Assembly: GCA_003233255.1 (NCBI GenBank) | Contig: QILH01000204.1 | Span: forward strand, 1-5,104 | Direction of reading: 5' to 3' | DNA: 5,104 nt | Source: Gammaproteobacteria bacterium | Lineage (GTDB): Bacteria > Pseudomonadota > Gammaproteobacteria > UBA6429 > Thiohalophilaceae | In this document: piece by piece, positions 1 through 4,303 of the stretch | Numbering within the stretch: the first letter of the stretch is position 1 | Layout of the letters: each line of letters begins with the position of its first letter | The notes under the pieces: generated by a model | Seen by the model: only the letters and a program-made list of their open reading frames with translations | The model's database searches: none | What the model was told of the DNA's origin: nothing | Position numbers and translations under genes: made by a program

Positions 1-23
1 TCATATCATAACTATATATAAAT

Positions 24-39
24 ATTTACTTATGTAAAT
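24..39. repeat. perfect 6-4-6 palindrome
   Basis: ATTTAC, four bases, then GTAAAT form a perfect short dyad in very AT-rich sequence. It contains the 10-mer TTTACTTATG that recurs at 274-283 in the candidate operator region. It could be a remote regulator site or the end of an upstream transcript, but in sequence this AT-rich it may also be chance. Confidence 0.3.
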
Positions 40-258
40 TAAAATATATGTCGATAATCCTTATATATTCTGCTTATTTCGAATACCGGGTTAAAAATCC
101 GCTGTAAAGGCCAGATTGAATCAGAATATAGACCAACAACGAATCTTGCGGATAAATATGTTCAAATATTAAACAACCTTAAACATAAACAGCCTGCGGA
201 AATAGACATATATAGTATACAAAATTCTCCTTGGCCGATTTGCTCCGTAAATCAGCAA

Positions 259-282
259 CTTATAACATAAGGTTTTACTTAT
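259..282. promoter_or_regulatory. candidate CbbR/LysR-type operator
   Basis: Three alternating half-sites lie in 24 bases: CTTAT (259-263), ATAAG (267-271) and CTTAT (278-282). They make two overlapping dyads, CTTATAACATAAG and ATAAG-N6-CTTAT. If transcription starts near 339, as the candidate promoter suggests, the second dyad is centred about 65 bases upstream. That is the usual recognition position for LysR-type activators, and CbbR is the usual regulator of cbb operons. The dyads are seen directly; the assignment to CbbR is inference, and the site does not match a strict T-N11-A motif. Confidence 0.35.
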
Positions 283-304
283 GATTTGTATCACTATTAT
301 TGAA

Positions 305-332
305 TTTACTTTATGGGAGATCTAACTATACT
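305..332 (+). promoter_or_regulatory. candidate sigma70 promoter of cbbL
   Basis: A -35 like TTTACT (305-310, 4 of 6 consensus bases) and a -10 like TATACT (327-332, 5 of 6) are separated by 16 bases. The predicted start near 339 would give a leader of about 67 bases before cbbL. The weak -35 fits a promoter that needs an activator. Other AT-rich hexamers nearby, such as TATTAT at 295-300, could serve instead. Confidence 0.45.
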
Positions 333-386
333 TCTCACACCTCGGAAATACGGCCGTCGGCTTTAGAACCGAACCAATTTCATCAA

Positions 387-399
387 CCTTTAGAAGGAG
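387..399 (+). promoter_or_regulatory. strong cbbL ribosome binding site in a small stem
   Basis: AAGGAG at 394-399 stands 6 bases before the cbbL ATG, which is ideal Shine-Dalgarno placement and fits a very highly expressed gene. CCTT (387-390) can pair with AAGG (394-397) over a three-base loop. The octamer CTTTAGAA inside this stem also occurs at 361-368 in the leader. The stem is short and probably weak. Confidence 0.7.
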
Positions 400-405
400 C
401 CCACA

Positions 406-1824
406 ATGGCTAAAGGATATAACGCAGGTGTAAAAGAGTACCGTGAAACGTACTGGATGCCTGAATACACGCCACTGGATACAGATCTGCTGGCCTGTTT
501 CAAAATCACGCCACAAGAAGGTGTGCCTCGTGAAGAAGTAGCGGCTGCGGTTGCTGCAGAATCTTCAACCGGTACCTGGACTACGGTCTGGACTGACTTG
601 TTGACCGACCTGGATCACTACAAAGGCCGTGCCTATGCAATCGAAGACGTACCAGGTGATGACACCTGTTTCTACGCCTTTGTTGCTTACCCCATTGACC
701 TGTTCGAAGAAGGTTCAGTGGTCAACGTACTAACCTCGTTAGTCGGTAACGTATTTGGCTTTAAGGCACTGCGTGCACTTCGTTTAGAAGATATACGCTT
801 CCCAATTGCCTACGTATTGACCTGTAATGGACCACCACAGGGTATTCAGGTAGAACGCGATATCCTGAACAAATACGGTCGTCCACTATTGGGCTGTACC
901 ATTAAACCTAAATTAGGTTTATCGGCGAAAAACTACGGTCGTGCCTGTTACGAAGGTTTACGCGGTGGTCTGGATTTCACCAAAGATGATGAAAACGTTA
1001 ACTCACAGCCATTCATGCGCTGGAGACATCGTTTTGACTTCGTGATGGAAGCCATTCATAAAGCCGAAGCTGAAACCGGCGAACGTAAAGGTCACTACCT
1101 GAACGTAACCGCGCCGACTACTGACGAAGCAATGAAACGTGCCGAGTATGCCAAAGAAATTGGTGCTCCGATCATCATGCACGATTACCTGACCGGTGGT
1201 TTATCGACAAACACGCAATTAGCACAATGGTGTCAGGACAACGGTATGTTGTTACACATTCACCGTGCCATGCATGCGGTACTCGATCGTAACCCACACC
1301 ACGGTATCCACTTCCGCGTATTAGCCAAAGTACTTCGTTTGTCTGGTGGTGATCACCTGCACTCCGGTACGGTTGTGGGCAAACTGGAAGGCGACCGCGA
1401 CGCGACTCTGGGCTGGATCGATCTTATGCGCGATTCATTCATTAAAGAAGACCGTTCGCGCGGTATTTTCTTTGACCAGGACTGGGGCTCTATGCCTGGC
1501 GTGATGCCTGTTGCATCGGGTGGTATCCACGTATGGCACATGCCTGCGCTGGTTAACATCTTCGGCGACGACTCTTGCCTGCAGTTCGGTGGCGGTACAT
1601 TAGGTCACCCATGGGGCAACGCTGCGGGTGCAGCGGCTAACCGTGTTGCCGTTGAAGCCTGTGTTGAAGCACGTAATATGGGTGTTGAGCTTGAGAAAGA
1701 AGGTAAAGATATTCTTACTAAAGCGGCTGCACATAGCCCAGAGCTCAAGATCGCAATGGAAACCTGGAAAGAAATCAAATTCGAATTTGATACGGTTGAT
1801 AAAATCGACGTCGCGCATAAATAA
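406..1824 (+). CDS. cbbL: RuBisCO large subunit, form IA (IAq type)
   Basis: Large catalytic subunit of ribulose-1,5-bisphosphate carboxylase/oxygenase (L8S8, cytosolic), which adds CO2 to ribulose bisphosphate to give two 3-phosphoglycerates. At 472 residues it is full length for the proteobacterial form IA family. All catalytic residues are present at a constant offset of 8 from spinach numbering: E52, N115, K167 and K169 (IKPK), carbamylated K193 with D195 and E196 (GLDFTKDDEN), H286 and R287, H319, loop-6 K326 (GTVVGKLEG) and S371 (ASGG). The N-terminal (about 1-140) and barrel (about 141-440) domains are intact. The start is fixed by the Shine-Dalgarno and the family-typical MAKGYNAGVKEYRETYWMPE. 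The gene uses many GGT, CGT and GTA codons, as highly expressed genes do. cbbS follows after 101 bases. The IAq assignment rests on overall sequence and on the adjacent cbbQ/cbbO. Confidence 0.99.
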   Translation: MAKGYNAGVKEYRETYWMPEYTPLDTDLLACFKITPQEGVPREEVAAAVAAESSTGTWTTVWTDLLTDLDHYKGRAYAIEDVPGDDTCFYAFVAYPIDLFEEGSVVNVLTSLVGNVFGFKALRALRLEDIRFPIAYVLTCNGPPQGIQVERDILNKYGRPLLGCTIKPKLGLSAKNYGRACYEGLRGGLDFTKDDENVNSQPFMRWRHRFDFVMEAIHKAEAETGERKGHYLNVTAPTTDEAMKRAEYAKEIGAPIIMHDYLTGGLSTNTQLAQWCQDNGMLLHIHRAMHAVLDRNPHHGIHFRVLAKVLRLSGGDHLHSGTVVGKLEGDRDATLGWIDLMRDSFIKEDRSRGIFFDQDWGSMPGVMPVASGGIHVWHMPALVNIFGDDSCLQFGGGTLGHPWGNAAGAAANRVAVEACVEARNMGVELEKEGKDILTKAAAHSPELKIAMETWKEIKFEFDTVDKIDVAHK

Positions 1825-1844
1825 GCGACTAGATGATTCAATAT

Positions 1845-1881
1845 CGGCAAGGTGCCGACAACTAACATCCGCACCTTGCCG
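1845..1881 (+). other. intercistronic hairpin between cbbL and cbbS
   Basis: CGGCAAGGTGC (1845-1855) and GCACCTTGCCG (1871-1881) are perfect reverse complements of 11 bases around a 15-base loop, 20 bases after the cbbL stop. No T-tract follows, so it is not a standard intrinsic terminator. A hairpin here could protect the 3' end of cbbL mRNA, act as a processing site or adjust the cbbL:cbbS ratio. Confidence 0.75.
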
Positions 1882-1925
1882 TTCAATCAAATATATGAAT
1901 TTTAAAATATTTTGGAGTAATTCAA

Positions 1926-2285
1926 ATGAGTAATGTACAAGATTACAATTCTAGTCTGAGTGATGCTGCTCAGAGCCGTAAGTTTGAAACTTTTTCATAC
2001 CTGCCTGCTTTGAGCAAAGAGTCTACTCGCGCTCAAATTCAATACATCGTTGATAAAGGCTGGAACCCGGGCATCGAACACACTGAACCAGAAAATGCGA
2101 TCAGCAACTACTGGTATATGTGGAAATTGCCTATGTTTGGTGAAACCGATGTCGATGCGATTTTGGCTGAAGTTGAAAACTGCCACAAAGCCCATCCTAA
2201 CAACCACGTACGTCTGTTAGGTTTTGATAATTTTGCTCAGTCTGCTGGCGCTGCAATGGTCATTCATCGCGGCACTTCAGTTTAA
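1926..2285 (+). CDS. cbbS: RuBisCO small subunit, form IA (IAq type)
   Basis: Small subunit that caps the L8 core of RuBisCO and stabilises it. The 119 residues show family landmarks: FETFSYLP (20-27), QIQYIVDKGWNPGIEH (37-52), YWYMWKLPMFG (62-72), VDAILAEVENC (76-86) and HVRLLGFDNFAQS (94-106). Between the SL of the N-terminal QDYNSSL and KFETFSYLP lies an insertion, SDAAQSR (12-18). Carboxysomal form IAc small subunits lack it, while IAq subunits linked to cbbQ carry an insertion of about six residues here; this comparison is from memory. GGAG at 1914-1917 precedes the ATG by 8 bases. The gene follows cbbL on the same transcript and ends just before an intrinsic terminator. Confidence 0.98.
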   Translation: MSNVQDYNSSLSDAAQSRKFETFSYLPALSKESTRAQIQYIVDKGWNPGIEHTEPENAISNYWYMWKLPMFGETDVDAILAEVENCHKAHPNNHVRLLGFDNFAQSAGAAMVIHRGTSV

Positions 2286-2311
2286 AACTAATAGAATTGT
2301 CACCCTGAATT

Positions 2312-2352
2312 AAGCCCCTGTCCAAAGCAATAAGGGCAGGGGCTTTTCTTTT
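2312..2352 (+). terminator. intrinsic terminator after cbbS
   Basis: AAGCCCCTGTCC (2312-2323) pairs with GGGCAGGGGCTT (2334-2345) over a 10-base loop. This gives a 12-bp, mostly G-C stem with one G-U pair, followed by TTTTCTTTT (2344-2352). This is a classical rho-independent terminator 27 bases after the cbbS stop. It would end most cbbLS transcripts and keep expression of the accessory genes lower, by read-through or a separate start. Confidence 0.92.
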
Positions 2353-2382
2353 GGCCAGTGTATTGTATTCTTAGCATATAAT
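2351..2382 (+). promoter_or_regulatory. possible promoter of the accessory genes
   Basis: A perfect TATAAT lies at 2377-2382, right after the terminator. The best -35 is TTGGCC (2351-2356, 4 of 6), but the spacing of 20 bases is too long for a good sigma70 promoter and there is no extended -10 TG. It would start transcription near 2389, just before the AGGA ribosome site at 2391-2394. Independent expression of the downstream genes is plausible but unproven. Confidence 0.4.
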
Positions 2383-2405
2383 AGCAAATTAGGATTATAT
2401 CAAAA

Positions 2406-2717
2406 ATGACAAAACCAAATATCTATGTTGGCCTCAATAACGAAATTAATGGCGGCATGACCACCATTGGTAAGCTGATACGCGATGCCTGGGTGTTTGG
2501 GCTGATCCCTGAGACTGAAACCTGTGAAGGCTGGAACCTGGCCGGGATTGACGCATTATTAGATAAGGTCAATGCCGAGTGGGATAAATATGGCTGTTTA
2601 GTCAGTCATCTACCAGAAGAGTTACTACAACGTCACCAAAAAATACACGATGCCGCAATCGACAAAGCACGCGCGGCCGGTTGGTCAGGTGAAGTTGAAA
2701 CTGATGATGAGAAATAA
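2406..2717 (+). CDS. small conserved-looking protein of the cbb cluster, function unknown
   Basis: A 103-residue soluble protein without signal peptide, membrane segment or any catalytic motif I can name. It reads as a compact fold: an N-terminal segment with NIYVGLNNEINGG (5-17), a probable helix (20-31) ending in WVFGLIPETETCEGW (29-43), a helix around 46-60, a second rich in charged residues (70-90), and an acidic tail EVETDDEK (96-103). Cysteines are C40 and C64. AGGA at 2391-2394 stands 11 bases before the ATG, and the coding pattern resembles the neighbours, so it looks like a real gene. From memory, similar small proteins occur beside cbbLS and cbbQ in other autotrophic proteobacteria, but I cannot check this. 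A role in RuBisCO assembly or activation is suggested only by position between the enzyme and its activase. Confidence 0.85.
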   Translation: MTKPNIYVGLNNEINGGMTTIGKLIRDAWVFGLIPETETCEGWNLAGIDALLDKVNAEWDKYGCLVSHLPEELLQRHQKIHDAAIDKARAAGWSGEVETDDEK

Positions 2718-2718
2718 G

Positions 2719-2758
2719 TTTAGTCGCTAAATAAATCAGGCTAAAAATGAGTTTAGCC
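2719..2758 (+). repeat. two tandem small hairpins sharing a TTTAG/CTAAA core
   Basis: TTTAG-TCG-CTAAA (2719-2731) starts one base after the stop codon of the 103-residue gene. GGCTAAA (2739-2745) and TTTAGCC (2752-2758) form a second stem over a six-base loop. The four arms share a core, so alternative pairings are possible. No T-tract follows, so this is not an intrinsic terminator. It may be an mRNA-stabilising element or a protein site. Confidence 0.5.
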
Positions 2759-2764
2759 GGGATA

Positions 2765-2770
2765 TATAAT
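2765..2770 (+). promoter_or_regulatory. possible -10 element before cbbQ
   Basis: A perfect TATAAT lies 27 bases before the cbbQ ATG. No acceptable -35 is found 16-18 bases upstream, where the sequence is A-rich and overlaps the second small hairpin. A weak or activator-dependent internal promoter is possible, but chance in AT-rich intergenic DNA is equally likely. Confidence 0.25.
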
Positions 2771-2797
2771 CTTAAATACTTTTGATGAAGGTGTGTT

Positions 2798-3622
2798 ATG
2801 TCTAAAAAAGATACAGCCGTAGATCCAAAACAATACATCGTTAAAACCGAACCCTATTATGAGCCGGTTGGTGATGAAATAGAACTTTATGAAGCCGCGT
2901 ATAACGCTCGCATGCCGATGATGCTAAAAGGGCCGACCGGGTGCGGAAAATCGCGCTTTGTTGAATACATGGCGTATAAATTAAAACGCCCATTGATTAC
3001 GGTTGCCTGTAACGAAGACATGACCGCCTCTGATTTAGTTGGTCGCTTCCTGTTAGATGCCGACGGAACCAAATGGCAGGATGGGCCACTGACAACGGCG
3101 GCACGTATCGGTGCCATATGTTACCTTGATGAGGTTGTAGAAGCACGTCAGGATACAACGGTCGTAATCCATCCGTTGACGGATCACCGACGTTCATTAC
3201 CGTTAGATAAAAAAGGCGAGTTGATTGAAGCCCATCCCGATTTTCAACTGGTCATTTCGTACAACCCTGGATATCAAAGTCTGATGAAAGATCTAAAACA
3301 ATCGACCAAACAGCGTTTTGGTGGTTTAGATTTTGATTATCCAGAGGAAAAAATAGAAGTTGCCATTGTTGCAAAAGAATCCGGTGTTGATGAAGATACA
3401 GCAGGCAAACTGGTACAGATTGCCCACCGAGCCCGCAACCTTAAAGGTCATGGTCTGGATGAAGGTATTTCAACTCGCTTGCTTGTTTATGCAGGTCAAT
3501 TGATTCACAAAGGCGTCGAACCGATCGCCGCCTGCAACATGACCATGGTCACTCCGTTAACGGATGATCCGGATATGCGAGAAACCCTGTCCGCGGCCGT
3601 CAGTACTTTTTTTGTTAGTTAA
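2798..3622 (+). CDS. cbbQ: RuBisCO activase AAA+ ATPase CbbQ (MoxR family)
   Basis: Cytosolic AAA+ ATPase of the MoxR group. With CbbO it forms an activase that uses ATP to remove inhibitory sugar phosphates from form I RuBisCO. At 274 residues it has the usual CbbQ length. Motifs in order: Walker A GPTGCGKS (45-52), a conserved stretch VACNEDMTASDLVGR (69-83), Walker B ICYLDEV (107-113, with D111 and E112), the basic loop HPLTDHRRSLPL (125-136) that holds candidate arginine-finger residues, sensor 1 N156 in SYNPGYQ, and sensor 2 R227 in GISTRLL. The start is supported by GAAGG at 2787-2791, 6 bases before the ATG. Normally cbbO follows directly; here a methyltransferase gene separates them. 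The stop codon lies inside the outer arm of the long dyad at 3618-3717. Denitrification NorQ is a close relative, but the adjacency to cbbLS and the CbbO-like partner decide for CbbQ. Confidence 0.96.
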   Translation: MSKKDTAVDPKQYIVKTEPYYEPVGDEIELYEAAYNARMPMMLKGPTGCGKSRFVEYMAYKLKRPLITVACNEDMTASDLVGRFLLDADGTKWQDGPLTTAARIGAICYLDEVVEARQDTTVVIHPLTDHRRSLPLDKKGELIEAHPDFQLVISYNPGYQSLMKDLKQSTKQRFGGLDFDYPEEKIEVAIVAKESGVDEDTAGKLVQIAHRARNLKGHGLDEGISTRLLVYAGQLIHKGVEPIAACNMTMVTPLTDDPDMRETLSAAVSTFFVS

Positions 3623-3717
3623 TATCTTCAATGGGATCCGACTCGATTGAACCTGAAAATAACGTGTGAACGCATAAATTCATGAATCAATCGAGTCGGA
3701 TCCTATTGAACATTAAC
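3618..3717. repeat. long inverted repeat over the cbbQ/methyltransferase junction
   Basis: Two 24-base arms, 3627-3650 and 3687-3710, are reverse complements with a single mismatch (G3633 against T3704, a G-U pair in RNA). Both contain GGATCCGACTCG or its complement, and they enclose a 36-base loop. Outside a small 3/1-base bulge, GTTAAT (3618-3623) pairs with ATTAAC (3712-3717), so the stem totals about 30 pairs. The left side overlaps the cbbQ stop codon, and the right side covers codons 2-12 of the methyltransferase, whose ATG sits in the loop. No T-tract follows on either strand, so it is not a typical intrinsic terminator. It may be an RNA element for mRNA stability or translation control, a small palindromic insertion, or a protein-binding site. 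Confidence 0.9.
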
Positions 3718-4284
3718 AAGCTCCGCGAGGATATCGTTTTTAGCGAAACGCTATGTGGTCAGCCACTAAGCTTTCATACCACCTGGGGATTATTTTCACC
3801 CAGAGAAATCGATGAGGGTAGCCGATTGCTACTAAACCTTATCGAAGTTAGCCCAGACGCAGATTGCCTCGACCTGGGATGTGGATATGGTGTTATTGGA
3901 TTAACCCTTGCAAGTTTAGCGAAAAATGGCACGACAGCCCTGGTCGACAAAGATTTTGTTGCTATTGAATACGCACAAAAAAATGCGGCGTTAAATAAAA
4001 TTCAGAATGTTGATATTTTATTAAGCAATGGATTGCAACAGGTAAACAGCAAAAAATTTGATATTGTGGCATCTAATATCCCTGCCAAGGTTGGCAATGA
4101 GTTGATGAGCCTGTTTTTTAACGATGCTTACCAACAGTTGAATCCAGGCGGTAAAGTATATGTAGTAACCATCAATGGTTTGCGACATTATATAAAACGA
4201 ACTTTTACAGAGATTTTTGGTAATTATAAAAAATTGAAACAGAGTACGCGTTATACCGTTTCAATGGCCTCTAAATCTAAATAA
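3682..4284 (+). CDS. RsmC/MJ0882-like class I SAM methyltransferase between cbbQ and cbbO
   Basis: A 200-residue S-adenosylmethionine-dependent methyltransferase of the small-domain (MTS, RsmC-like) group, substrate unknown. Visible parts: the pre-fold segment TTWGLFSPREIDEGSRLLL (33-51), which resembles the 'GVFS...D.GS..LL' lead-in of RsmC; motif I DLGCGYGVIG (64-73); acidic D89 after strand 2; motif IV SNIPAKVG (131-138); and NPGGKVYVV (154-162). RsmC and MJ0882 have N-P-P-x at motif IV; here N132 and P134 remain but the first P is I133, and A135 follows, so the target may differ. At 200 residues it matches the catalytic half of RsmC without its second domain. ATG 3682 is the first possible start (an in-frame TGA lies at 3667), but no clear Shine-Dalgarno precedes it. 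A TTG at 3706 is an alternative. The 3' half is more AT-rich than neighbouring genes. cbbO follows after 19 bases, which suggests co-transcription. Confidence 0.88.
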   Translation: MNQSSRILLNINKLREDIVFSETLCGQPLSFHTTWGLFSPREIDEGSRLLLNLIEVSPDADCLDLGCGYGVIGLTLASLAKNGTTALVDKDFVAIEYAQKNAALNKIQNVDILLSNGLQQVNSKKFDIVASNIPAKVGNELMSLFFNDAYQQLNPGGKVYVVTINGLRHYIKRTFTEIFGNYKKLKQSTRYTVSMASKSK

Positions 4285-4303
4285 ATGAGCTTAGTGATTT
4301 ATT

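Larger units (their letters stand above)
1..405. other. AT-rich upstream region without a gene
   Basis: No coding region is supported here. All three minus-strand frames are closed by stop codons within the first 28 bases, and all plus frames close within about 35 bases, so no gene enters from the left edge. The first 300 bases are strongly AT-rich and carry short motifs: a perfect 6-4-6 palindrome at 24-39, the 10-mer TTTACTTATG at 25-34 and again at 274-283, and TTAAACA twice at a 10-base interval (169-175 and 179-185). The distal part looks like a cbbL control region. A divergent cbbR regulator gene, common in this position in other autotrophs, is absent from these 405 bases and could lie further left or elsewhere in the genome. 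Confidence 0.7.

Noticed and set aside
1..405. A cbbR fragment, tRNA or other RNA gene upstream of cbbL
   Set aside because: All frames close near the left edge. No cloverleaf or conserved RNA pattern could be seen in the AT-rich sequence.
322..516. Minus-strand 64-codon frame overlapping the cbbL start, as a possible divergent gene
   Set aside because: It overlaps the cbbL ribosome site and first codons, does not resemble a regulator, and has no supporting start signal.
1353..1890. Open frames on the minus strand inside cbbL
   Set aside because: They lie wholly opposite a strongly conserved RuBisCO coding sequence and have no recognisable product.
1628..1933. 101-codon open frame on the + strand over the end of cbbL and the start of cbbS
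   Set aside because: It is out of frame with both genes and crosses the intercistronic hairpin. The residue pattern is shadow-like, and no ribosome site or family match is seen.
2602..3197. Minus-strand open frames opposite the 103-residue gene and cbbQ
   Set aside because: They are antisense shadows. The + strand carries the Walker motifs and good ribosome sites.
3627..3710. MITE or insertion-sequence remnant with 24-base terminal inverted repeats
   Set aside because: No target-site duplication is visible. The flanks pair as an inverted repeat (GTTAAT/ATTAAC) instead of repeating directly. It stays a possibility until other copies are searched for.
3618..3717. Intrinsic terminator after cbbQ
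   Set aside because: The stem is far longer than usual, the loop is 36 bases, and neither strand has a T-tract. The right arm lies inside an intact coding sequence.
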